Source: Chromera velia (taxonomy: Eukaryota; Sar; Chromeraceae). From it: DNA of 57,977 nt. The notes beneath the pieces were generated by a model that ran no database searches, had not been told where the DNA came from, and saw only the letters and a program-made list of their open reading frames with translations. This document shows positions 30,522-42,100 of the stretch, piece by piece. Each line of letters begins with the position of its first letter. Position 1 is the first letter of the stretch. A program made the translations under genes and the position numbers. The stretch lies in contig JAHBMJ010000016.1 in assembly GCA_018398765.1 (NCBI GenBank), positions 2,501 through 60,477 of the forward strand, in the 5' to 3' direction.

Positions 30522-31547
30522 CTAAGCGGGCATGCGGACAGACGGGGGGCGAGTCTCCCCACTTGGCTGACGGTAAGGCTTACACAACGATGTGTGAATG
30601 ATAGGGTGTTTCCTGCTCCCAGCAGGTAAAACAACCTCCAGATTGTCTCGAAGCAGAACGGTCTCGACTTTGAACGGACCGAACCAAACTGAATCAAGCT
30701 TCCTAGCATATTCCTCCCCCTTCCCCACAGGACGTGGCTACCACGTGCGGTACACCAGGACGTAATCTCCTACTCGGATGTTCTTGGCGGGACGCCGACG
30801 GCGGTTGGCGTTTCGGGTCATGACTTGTTGGGCTGAGCGGAGTAAATCTCTCACTGCAGCGATCATTTGGCTGTGCTTCTCCAGAAATTCCCCTGCGTCG
30901 AAAGAAGGTTCGACTGAGACTGGGAGATTGAGAGCAGGGGGGATGAGCGGGGACTTCCCACCATCGAGAGTGAGGGGTACAAAACCAGTCCCCTCATAGA
31001 CAGAGGAGTTGTATGCAAACTCCACATCACACAGAAATTCAGACCACCCGGAGTGCTTCATGTCTACCAGACACCGCAAAGCCTCCTCGAGGGTATGATT
31101 CATTCTCTCTATGGTACCCGCTGTGTCGTGGTGCGATGTAGTTGCGAAATCGACTTCTGAGCCGCTGGAGGCATGGAGAGTTTGCCAAAAGCAGGCAAGA
31201 AAACGGGAGACACGGTCGCAGACGATATAACGCTGGAAGCCCTTCTTGTATGAAACGTGCTGGCGGTAGATTCGCGCGGTCTTCTCTGCTCCTGCTGTGT
31301 TGTGAGTGGGAATCAAGACGACTGCCTTGATGAGCCGGCAAAGCACCAAAAGAATCGCATCAAACCCCTTATCACCGGAAGGCGGCAAGTCAGTAAGGCG
31401 GTCAATGCAAGTTGACTCCCAAGGGCGTAAAGGGATGGGGAGGGGCTGCAGGAGCCCGGGGCGGGCCGCAGTGAGACCCTTACTCCTCTGACACTGATCG
31501 CATGTAGTACAATGACGCAACCTTTCAATAGGTCTTCCCCGTCCCAA
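30522..31547 (-). pseudogene. Retrotransposon integrase (broken)
   Basis: Core frame 30738-31547 with part of the HHCC finger (CTTCDQC), then the catalytic core: first Asp in CIDRLTDLP (family usually has DFI after the first residue), second Asp in VCDRVSRFL, Glu in AGTIERMNHTLEE. A stop at 30738 separates the C-terminal [13 protein letters not shown] segment, which stays in the same frame to 30522. The upstream end of the zinc finger lies beyond a stop. Confidence 0.85.
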
Positions 31548-31989
31548 AGTGAGCAGCGTGCGGAGGGGAGTACACCCCAGCCATCACAGTCCCCTGCTGA
31601 GATCTAGGGACACAGAGACGATTCCCCTCAAAATACAAAAGACCGGCATGAAGTGACATGCCTCACAAACGAAGGGCAAAATCAGGGGTGGGGGCGGGTG
31701 GGTGTTGCTGTGACAGATGCTGAAGGACAGGGTGGAAGAAGGGATTGGCTGAGTATCCCCTCCTGCAGGCATTAAAGAATGCCTATGACTGTGTGGCGGA
31801 GACCATCAAACTCTGCAACTCCATCCCTACCTGAGACTGCCGCCCATCTCCCTCCCTAACTGAAGTCTGGCTCTCCTCAATCTCAGGAACCAAATCGGGC
31901 AGACCAGTGTACTCTGCCCCCAAAGACCCAACGGGCTGGACAGACACCGGAACAGCCTCTGACAGAGGCCTGGGACGTACAGGCAGACG

Positions 31990-32862
31990 CTAAGCGCGAC
32001 CCATGTGAGAAACCTCGGCAGAAGACGGCATGAGCTGCCGTGCGGCAGGAGGGTTTCGGGAAAGGGCGTCTACCACAATGTTTACTCTCCCTGGGATATA
32101 CTTTGGAGTGATGCCGAGCTCTTGCATGAACTCAATCCAACGTCGGACTCGTAGGGAGCAAAATTCGAACGATCGGTGGCTGAAATTTGTGAGGCTCTGG
32201 TGATTGGTCCATATTTTAGAGTCTGAAGACAGGAAGTGTCTCCACACCTTTACAAAATGCACAATCGCTAGAAATTCCAACTCTCGGACGGGGTACTTAG
32301 CTTCCGTGGATGTCAGACGGCGGGAGCCGAAAGCGAGGGGGCGGTATCTCCCGGTTACACAGTCCTTCTGGAGAGCGACAGCCCCAATGGCTCCTGCAGA
32401 CTGCGACACGTCGGGCACCAGAATGACTGGCTTGCTGGGATCGGGGAGGGCAAGGGTGGCATGCTCTTGTACTGCCTTCTTCAGCTCAACAAACGCACGC
32501 GACTGTGCAGTCTTCCATTCGAAGGGGACGTTCCCTTGGAGGAGGAATGTGAGAGGCCCCGCAAGAAACGAGAACCTCGGGATAAACCGGCGGAACCAAT
32601 TGGCTAGTCCCAGAAACTGGTGTAGGGAAGTGTAGTCTGTGGGTTGTGCGAACTCAGTGAGCCCTTGCATTTTCTCATGGCTCGGTCTGACCCCCTTCTC
32701 ATCAACCACTAACCCCAAAAACTTCACCTCTGTCTGAAGCCATACGCATTTAGAGACCTTGACGTAGAGCTTGTATTCCCTTAAAAGGGAAAAAACTTGG
32801 TTGATGTGCTCGATATGCTCCTCCGGAGTGCGACTGAAAACAAGAACATCATCAATAAACAT
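31990..32862 (-). pseudogene. Retrotransposon RT palm end and RNase H
   Basis: Starts at the RT catalytic FIDDVLVFS motif, continues through the thumb (KFLGLVVDEKG) and the Ty3-type RNase H (AKYPVRELEFLAIVHFVKVWRHFL, here cited only as the landmark near 32240-32310) to a tether ending in YIPGRVNIVVDALSR. In a different frame from the preceding RT part. Confidence 0.85.
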
Positions 32863-33628
32863 AACAACCTAGCATAACAACACACTTGTCAAGGAGTGGT
32901 CTGAGCACATCTGTGATGAGACGCATGCTGATGGAAGGTGCGTTATACAAACCAAACAGCATCACCAGCTATTCAAAACTGCCGTACCTTGTGACAAATG
33001 CCGTCTTCTCCTCGTTTCCCTCCCTGATCCTTGTCTGATGGAAGTATTGCCGTAAGTCCAGAGACGAGAAAAATTTTGCGCCATGGAGGCGACTCAGCAG
33101 CTCCTCTAGGTGAGGAATGGGGAATTTGTTGCGGACTGTGATCTTGTTGAGTCCCGTGAAATCAATGCACATCCGTTGCGTCCCGTCTGCCTTTTGCACA
33201 AACAGGACTGGCGTAGCGTATAGACTTGTCGAAGGGCAGATGTGCCCTTTCTCGAGGTATGAGTCCAACTGCCGTCTCAGCTCGTCAAGCTGACCGTATG
33301 ACAGTCGGTAGGGTGCTCTCACAGGAGGAGAGTGCCCTGCCTCGACCTTGATCTCACACTCGATCTTTCAGTGAGGCGGAAGACCTGGGAGCTCGTCTGA
33401 GAACCGATCAAAATATTTTTTGAGAACCGACCGGACGCTGGGTGGGACCTCTTTGCTCTGGAGGTGCTTTCGGAATCCCGTGTAGGTCGAAGAATTGATG
33501 GGATGGTCAGGAGGGAAAGACGAAAGGGGCGGTAGGTCTTCGGGCTTACCGGCAGACTGCAGGGAATGCACCCCCAACGTATCATTCACCCCCCCCTTCT
33601 GCACTGCTTCGAGGCGGAATAGATGCAC
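32863..33628 (-). pseudogene. Retrotransposon RT fingers/palm (broken)
   Basis: Contains APYRLSYGQLDELRRQL, a YATPVLFVQKADG motif, CIDFTGLNKITV and SSLDLRQYFHQ, the standard first RT blocks. A stop at 33368 precedes it and another at 32969 cuts it; the next block is reached only by changing frame. Confidence 0.85.
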
Positions 33629-33667
33629 ATGGGAACTGGGTTTCTTCGTCAGCCGATGGAGCTCTCT

Positions 33668-35115
33668 CTAGCTAAAAAAGTCCTCCCCCTCCCTTTCCGC
33701 CGGGTACTCCTCACTGTCAAGCAGGAACAAGTCTCTCCCAGTCGGCAACTCACACGCGGGGATCGTGAGGGCCTTCTCACGGTTATGCGAGATAGGAATG
33801 TACTCCTCACAGAAGGGCATCCCCAACATAATATCGTAATCATCGTCTAGATTGATTATTGTGAGATCCAGAGGCGTGCTGAAGCCCTGGATGCAGAGGG
33901 GAAGGCCTTTGACCTCCTGGGAAATCGGAAGCTGCGGTCCCCCGTTCAACCCACCCTTGCATATGGTCGGCTCATCGAGATCCCAGAGAGTGAAACGGTT
34001 CGACTCGGCAACGGAATGGGCAAGAAAGTTCGAATCTGCCCCAGAATCGTACAGACAGTGAACAGGGACCCCTGCTAACTGACCGTGGAAGCGGATAAGC
34101 TTCTCCGGTACGTGGGAGGTTTTCGTGGAATAGTATCTGTGAAACGGGTAGCCATTTTGCATGCCTGCACTCTGATTCTGCCGTTGCGACCCCCACAACC
34201 CCGGCGGGAAGTCAGTGACTGGGCGTGCGGCAGGCTGCCACATCTGCTGGTGCTGCATGGGCGAAGGTGCAAGGCCTAAGGGCACCACTGGACCCTGAGG
34301 TTGCATGAGAGGGTTGCCGACCCCCATATGCCTGAAATTCCGATTATCAGGACGGGGAGGGGCATTTCGATACTGCTGTTGTTGCTGCTGAAATGACTGG
34401 TATGGGAAGTTTTGGTACTGCTGGGGGAGGAGACGGTTGTTAGACTTTGGGCACCTGCTTGCCCAGTGGCCCTGTTGGTGGCAGTTGAAACATCTGTCCT
34501 CTCTGATGTGCCTCTGCACCTGCTCGTACGACAGCGCGTATAGGCGCGACAATCTATCTATTTCCATCGGTGCAGGCCCATCTGTGTTGCGCTGTTGTAC
34601 CACATGCCCGCCCCCATTGGTGTGCTTGCCTCTGATCAATTGGTCTTCCTCATCTGCCACTGTCATGACGGCCTCAAGTCCCATGACTCCCCAACGTTTC
34701 ACAGCGAGACGAATGTTAGTTGGCAATCCTCTGAGGTAGTCGTACAGCAGGTCGGCTTCTGTGATATCCTCAATTTGCATCGCCTTCTCTATGAAGTCAT
34801 CGGTATACTTCTGTACTGTCTTGTTCCCATATTTTATCGCTCGGACTTCTTCTCATAAACGTGTCTGAGCATTTGGGTCTTTGAATTTCTTCCCAATCCT
34901 CTCTTTGAAATTCTCCCACCCCTGGAACGGCGTTCGGAGGTTTTTGAGCTCGTACCACCTCTGGAGGGGACAGGATAGGTACTGACATGCTGCTTCACAT
35001 TTCTCGGCTTCCGACGCTCACGACAAGCGAAGCCATCTCTCTATTATACGGAGCCAATCTGGGAGTTGTTTGCGACTGCCTACATACGTGAACGGCTCTT
35101 TGGGTTTTAAATTTG
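33668..35115 (-). pseudogene. Retrotransposon gag and protease (broken)
   Basis: The main frame (33668-34780) holds the end of the gag domain, a CCHC knuckle (CFNCHQQGHWASRC), a Gln/Pro-rich linker and a protease with the LYDSGADSNF active-site motif. The N-terminal part of gag continues in the same frame upstream of a stop near 34855. Confidence 0.85.
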
Positions 35116-35405
35116 ACTTCATGGTCGCTGGGGGGCTGTTCTCCACAGTATCCTGTTATACTGTCACAACTGTCTGCTGGTGGTTGATCAGCTCTTGGTG
35201 TAGCTGTTGATTTTGTTGGGTTAACTGCCCGTTTTGGACCTACAGTGCCTGGATCTCAGCTTGCTGCTGCTGTTGAGTTTGAATGAGCTGCTAGATGAGC
35301 TCAGGAGTGATAGTAGACGGATCCATCCTACCTGCACTTCAAACAACGGTTGAGAGACAGAGTGGGGTCTCCCTGAGGCGGAGGACCGGGGCTCTGCTGC
35401 TAGCA

Positions 35406-35725
35406 CGTCAGATTTCCTCCTAGACTAAGAACGTAGTCTAATTAGAGACTTATCATACCTTACCTCCTTAAGTCTGTCAGTCAGAGTTCACTTCCAAGGC
35501 CTCCATTCAAGCGATACAGGTAGACGAAGACTGTACGGCATGCTTCTATTTATTTCTGTATTGCAAGTCTATTATTTCTTTCTCTGTATTGTCAGTCTGT
35601 CACTTAATTCTCTTAGTGCAGTTAATTAATGCCGACCGGGCTTAGTATTGCGAAGTTAGTTTCCCAGTCCCAGTTCTAGCAAGTTTGGCGGGTGATCAAG
35701 TCACTGTACAAGCCACAACATAACG
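35406..35725 (-). repeat. LTR (5' LTR of a minus-strand element)
   Basis: 320-bp partner of 29994-30312. Followed by the right-hand GTGAG duplication (35726-35730). I could not identify a convincing primer-binding site next to it. Confidence 0.9.
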
Positions 35726-35730
35726 GTGAG

Positions 35731-36119
35731 CGTCAGAGCGACTCAGTGCTCGGCTATAGCTTCACCTATATCTGATCTCAATCTCGTAGCCTCATCATCA
35801 GAAGGAGTCTCAATGTACGGTCTTGCTGCTTGGCCTCTAGATAGGCCAGTTTGATGCAGTACTTTTTGCTTGATTGCATGTGTGCATGCTCTATCGATCC
35901 GTCGTACGTCACCTACGCTTGCTTTGCGCGCAGGCCGTGAAGCTTCGACTTGGCGCGAATTGACTTGACTTTGCTTGTGCCACTTTACGTATAGCAGTAT
36001 TTCCAGTATATGGTGATAATATTTATATGATCGATTAACTTACAGTAACTTACAGTGATTCATAGTACATTGGATGGCAGGCTTGAAGTGAAATAAGCTG
36101 TGCAATATGTGTAAGAGCA
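35731..36119. other. Intergenic DNA
   Basis: Unique sequence between the retrotransposon and the 3' end of the giant kinase gene. No gene seen; it would include that gene's 3' UTR. Confidence 0.6.
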
Positions 36120-39100
36120 TTATCTGGATGGCAAAAGAAAATCAGCGAGACACAAATTTCGGAGAGTGAAGCGAATGTCGCATCCTTGACTTTCCCAAAC
36201 ATGCGCTTTCCCTTCCTTGTCTTGCGAAGCTCTGCTGCCGCCCACGTCAAGCCTTCCCCCATTTTGCAAAGGCGCATCGGAGTGCTGCTGCGTCGCGAGA
36301 GTGCCGCTGCCTCCTCCCGCCAGGGCTGCCCACCCCCCTTCCACTCCCCCGACTGCGCATGGTGGCGCGGGCCCCCCGTCTCTCAAAAGAGACACGAGCC
36401 GGGGCCCTTCTGAGATTCTTGGAGGGCCCCCACCGTCCACCCACTCGGCAGCCTTCCGTTGTCTGGCAAGGGACTCGACCAGCCGGTCACTTGCTGGCGA
36501 TGGTCGCGGCCTCTCGCCTCCTGAGCTCAGACTTTGAGCCTGGCCACTGTGGGGGCTCGCCCCATCTCCCTCCCTCAAAAGAGGGGCCCTGCTGGATGTC
36601 CCTGCAGAGTCCGATCCTCTCATCCCCCTCCTTCCTAAAGGCACAGCGAAGAGTTCAATCATGGATCCTCCACTGGAACCGCCGCTCGGGCGCCCACTCC
36701 TGCCCAAACCTGAACTCTTCACTGCAGTCACTGTCTGTAGAGGTAGGCGTGCTGTGGCAAAGCACAGAGCATCACAAGACAGACAATGGAACAGGGTCCA
36801 ATTCTGCCCCCCCCTCTCCTCTCCATCAGCCAACACAGGCCCTCCCGATACCCCAGGGCCCAAACGACCCAGGCCTGTGTCGAGCCGAAGGGCCCCGGCA
36901 CCGCAGACCCCAGCTTCCTCCTCTGCCGCCCCCTCATCAATGAAACCCGAGGACGTACAAAGAAGGGATGCAACCGCAGAGGAAACTCCTGCCTCTCTGA
37001 GATGACCGGCAGTCTGAGCACTGAGGGGCAAAGCCCCCAACGCCCAAGCCGCCTCAGCAGTCTCTGCAGATGCGTGCTCAGGACTACACACACTGTGGAG
37101 GAGTGGCAGTATCAGAGACACTTTTCCTAGCTGCCCCCCCCCTCCTCTTTCCATTACTGTGCCCCTTTCTCGCACCCTTCCAATGTCCCCCCCGTCTACT
37201 TTCAAATTTATCTCACCCGAACAAGGACGAACCCCCCCCTGCAACACCAGATCTACATCTGCATCATCGAGTTTTCTTTTCCTGGCGGCAGTGCGAGGAG
37301 ACTCACTGGCCCCGGACAGACGAGACCGTACGGAGGTCCAACGGAGTGCTGTGAGACTTTTGGGACACGGCAGCTGGGAGCTTTCTCTTTCTCTTTCTCT
37401 TTCTCGGCCTGGGCGCTTCTCTCTGTGACTACAGGATGAACACTTGTGAAAATCCTCTGACAGCCAGAACGCGATGGTTGGCGTTCTTCTAGAAGACGGG
37501 AAGTGCACAGAGTCATCCCCAGAGACAACCGGGGAGACACGACTAGAAGGAACAAAAAAGGCACACGAACCGCAAGGGCAGGCCACTCGCGTGACCTCAC
37601 TAAGGTTGTCACTTCGCTCCTCCCCCCTCTCCTTGTTGTCGTGCTGGGCTAGGCGCCCCCCTGTCTTCCCCTTCCCTGCTGCTAGAAAAAGGGCAGCCGC
37701 AATTTCCTCCCGACCCCGCCGCATTCTCTCAAAGCTAGACACAGACGAGAGGAGCTGCAGCCCGAAAGGCGACAGCGGCCAAGGGGGCATAACGACCTGG
37801 CAGCCGAGCACTCCGTGAGCTGCGAACGAGGAAAGTCCCAGTCCCTCTACGAGGAGAGACATGAGCACAGAAAACCCAAGCATGACAGGAACAGGCATGC
37901 CTAGAAAGAACCCGGACCCGTCTCCATCATACCCCCCTCTTCCCTCCTCCACCCCCCCTTGAATCGATGCAGAGCTGCTGCAGCTGAGCAAATCACAAGA
38001 AGGATCTTCTAAGATCGCCACGCTTCCTCCAACCGCAGCTGCACTTCTCAGAAAATCAAACACGAGGGGCAATATCGCAGCGAAAGCTCCGAGAGACACA
38101 AGGCTCCCTGACTTGGTTGCACCGCAAACGAAAGCAGCAGGTCTCTCACCCACCCCCCTTCCTTCCTCCACTGTCAGGGGTAGCCTCAACACCCGAAGAC
38201 CGGGCGGGGCCTCTACTAGAGGAGAGGCGCCCTCAACTCGAAAGTCCACCACGTGGGAAGGCCACAAACCTCCAGTCATGCGGACGAGGTGACGGAAACT
38301 CAAGGGCGGAAGAGGGGAAGCAGAAAACACAGCGGACTGTTCTAGGCAGCTCGCTGAGAAGAGACGGTTTTCCATCTCTCTTTTCGAGGGGCCGGTCCAA
38401 AGGAAAAGGTCCGAAAGGACCGCTTCCACACGCCCCCTTTCAGCCAGCATTCGCTGAGGATGGAGGAGGGTCGCGAGACTGTCCATGGTGGGAGGTCCCA
38501 AAAGGCAAGTGTGCGACAACAACGCCAGGGTTCCGCCCATCTCCGTCTCCATACCTCCGTCTCCCCTTCCCGTTGAAGGACACGAGGAGGCCCTGTCGAC
38601 AGGCGAGTCAAGGGGGAGGGGAGAAAGGGGTGCTCTGTGGCTCTCTCCTCCTCCCACCTGCTGATGGGGTCGAGAGGAAACACAGGGGGCAACTGCTTGG
38701 TGTGCAAGGGGAAGAGTGTCTGCGGATAGCACCCACGAAAGGGGGGGGCAGGTGCAGAGTGCCGCACACTTGCAGACGTCTGTTCTCTGCATTGACATTG
38801 ACATTGACGGTCCCCCGACCACTGCTGGGTCCCTTGTGCCCCCCGATCGTGTGCCCGCAAAGCGCTCCATTGTCTCAACAGCCTCATCGTCAGTAGAGTT
38901 GTCACTCGAATCTGACGATGACGATGCCCCCACTGGAGGGGGGGGCAGGGGCTCTGCACTGAAACTTCTCCCTGGCATTTGCCTCAGAGAGAGGTCAAAG
39001 GGGAGAGCACTTAGTCGCCTCGAAGAGACGTTGGCGTTGCTCTTTTGGAGCCGTCTGACTTGAAAGAAACGCAAAGCTTTCTGGAAGGTCGACAGAGACC

Positions 39101-42100
39101 CCGACACCGGCTGTCGGTTCACAATGGAGACTGAAGGATCGGGCCAACCAGGCCCGTCAGCGTCAGCAAGAGTTCGGTCCACCTGCTGAGCTGCACCTAA
39201 CGAAAATGTATTCGGGTGGAGAGACGTAGAAAGACTGCCCCTCTGACGGATTACTTCCGCTACCCCTTTTGGATGTTGCAACTGTTGCCCCCCCCCAACG
39301 ACTCCCATGAGGAGCATATGAGAGGATTTCTTTCTCTCAGCCGAACCCACGGGGAAGGGACTGAAATCTGGCCGCGCCCCTGCGGCCACTGCACAAAGCA
39401 TCTTGGCAAAGAACAAGGCAGCTCCGTCTATTGAAGGACGGCGCAAAGCATCTCGCACGAGGAGACGCTTGACAAATCCCAACAGGAGCGGGTCATGTCC
39501 AAGCCTCCCTGCATTCTCTCGACTGATCAAGTCATGGTCCCCCTCCTCTCCCCCCTCTCCTCCAACTGCCCCTCCTTCTATTGAGGGAAGGCCTCTGCCC
39601 CACGACCCTGCCTCCCTTGCTGAAAATGATCCTTCCTGTTCATTGTGGGTTTGCCCCCTGCTGGTCGATATTTGCCGTCCCTTCCCTGTGACACGAAGGA
39701 AGAAAGAGATCCAGTCGTCGTCAAAGAACAAAAAGCGATCGGCAACAACCTCAAAGAACAGACAACCGAGAGCCCACACATCGGAGGCAAACGAGGTGCC
39801 TCCAGCCATACGTCGGTCGAAGTCTGCAAGGGCCCTCTCGCCCTCTGGTCCTGCTGCGTCTCTTGTTTCACTTGCACTGGCCCTCCCCTCCCCCGGAGCT
39901 GCCGGAGCAGACAGGTCTTCTTCTGTTGATGGACCTGGAGACTTGGGGGGACGGTGTGGTCTCTCCCTAGAACGACTGCGACGGCGGTTGGAGGGTGTCA
40001 CTGCTCCGGGGCGAGTTTTGCGGGAGTGACGCGACCGCCCGGGCCCTGTCGCTTCTCCTGCAGCGGTGACAGGCGTCCTCGGAGCCGAATGAAGCATTTC
40101 GGGCGGTTTCACAAACTCTGTTCCCCTGTTTCGGGTGCAGTGGGTGGCACGATGGGTGGTTAAGGGTGAGTGGGAGTGGCGGTGGTGAGAGATGCTTTGG
40201 TTGAGGGGGCGTGTGAGGGCGAGGGATGTGAGGATAGACGCGGGTTGGGGTGGGGGCAAGTTTCGTCTCTGTTCCTGCACTTCTCCTTCTGCTTCTGGAG
40301 GCGTCTCCAAAGGCCACACGGAAGGATCGTCCGCTGTCTGCGGAAAGTCTCCCGATCTAGCGGTGGAGGGGCCCTCTGAAGGGCCTCCTGAGCTCTTGGA
40401 GCCCAAGTCTGAACAGGCAGATGTACTGGGTAGGGAGGAAGAAGCACTTAAGTGGATGTTGTTGGAACAGCCACGTGCGCCCTCGTTTGCGTGTGGGGAG
40501 ACAAGAAGGGGAAGAATGCGCGACTCCCCAAAGTCCCCTACAGCTATAAGGGGAACTGCCACCCTCATCCACCCCTTCTCTCCTCCCCCTCCCATTCCCC
40601 CCTCCATCACATTCCCCTCAGGCAGCTCCTCATCTTCAACCGAGTCCCCGAGCAAATTCGGAACTGAGGGTTTCCGGGGACTCCACCCACTGAAGGCTCG
40701 AGGGAGCCAGACAGACAGGGACAATCGGGGTTCAACCATAACGTTGTCTGCTTTCAAGTCGTAGTGCACGATGCCACGTGAATGCATCGAGCTGACGGCT
40801 GCCACCACCTGGCTGTACGCCCCGACCAACTGCGCCAGCTCGTTATTCCATCCACTCCGTCTCACCGCCCCCCTTGCTGCGGCCTCACTTTCATCTCTCT
40901 TTCGTTTGCTCAGCGCGGATCTCCATTTCTTCAGGGTTGTGGGATAGAATTTCATCACGATCTTGAACCCCCCCTCCTTCGGGTCCACACCGAAGTCAAA
41001 CGCTAGACAAACGCAACAGGAAACGGCACAGAGGACGAAGTCTTCTAAGCAGGCAATCTCAAAGAAGGCATCGTGAAACACACACCTGTCTTGAAGAGTG
41101 ACGGGCAAATGCATCTGTTTCACCGCCACCCCCTGCGCCCAGACCTCAGGGGAGTTTCTGTCTCCCAGATCTGTTCTGTCCCCCTTCAACCCCCCCCAAC
41201 AGACGGGGGCAAAGGCCGAGTGGACCCCGTGACGAACGACAGAGCCGAATGCTCCCGCTCCCACCTTCTCAGACCCGTGCTTTGCCTGCGCCTGTTCCAC
41301 AACGCGCGGCTTGCCCTCTTCACACGAGGCACCTGCGACCTTCCCCCGCCCCTCGGGAGACAGCGGTAACACTCGCCCCTCCCCCTGGAAAGGAAAATAA
41401 GGCCACTTGTGCCACAATGCACCCACCAACAATTTCATTAAACGCAACACGTCGGCACTCACCCCTGGGAGCAGCACCCCCCTCCCGACCCCCACCCACC
41501 TCCAAGGCGCCTGTCTGACCAACGCACGCTGTCTTCTGAACGACCGCGCGAGAGCGGGGGACCCCCACACACCCGGGTTTGTTGGCTGTGGAAGCATCAG
41601 AAGCAGCGCGAGGGCTTCTCTATTCGCACTGTGGTTTAAATGATGGTGCAGAACAAAGGGTGCATTGAAATTCGGTTTTTCGGGACCGAGTGGGTACTGC
41701 TCAATGTAGAGCGGCTGTACAAGACCTCGGATAGGCGCAACCGCTGCAGCCCCCCAAAGAGGCGCTGAAGACTTTTGACCCCCCTGGGCGTCTCCTCGGT
41801 CTGCGCTCTCCTCTACATCCAAAAGGGGTTTGGCATTCGGGACGATTGGGGGAGCCTCGAGACAGAGACTCAGAACCAAAGACAGAGCGCGAGCATGAAG
41901 TGCAGGCACAGAACACAGACGGCGCGATGCCCGTGCAAGACGGAAAAGCGCTTCTTCATCTCTTTCAACTTCAGCTGCTACTGCATCATAGTCCCCATCT
42001 ACCAAAGTCACCTGGGTCCTCTTTTTATGCAGCACCCCCCCTGCTTCTCTCGGACTTCGCACCCCTTCTTCCTTATCCCTGAGTAAACCATCCCCCACCA

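Larger units (their letters stand above)
29994..35725 (-). mobile_element. Ty3/gypsy LTR retrotransposon, degenerate
   Basis: 5.7-kb element on the minus strand: LTR, gag with zinc knuckle, aspartic protease, reverse transcriptase, RNase H, integrase, polypurine tract, LTR. The order protease-RT-RNase H-integrase is diagnostic for Ty3/gypsy. Several stops and at least one frame change interrupt the polyprotein, so it is not autonomous. LTR similarity suggests a fairly recent insertion. Flanked by GTGAG target duplications. Confidence 0.9.
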
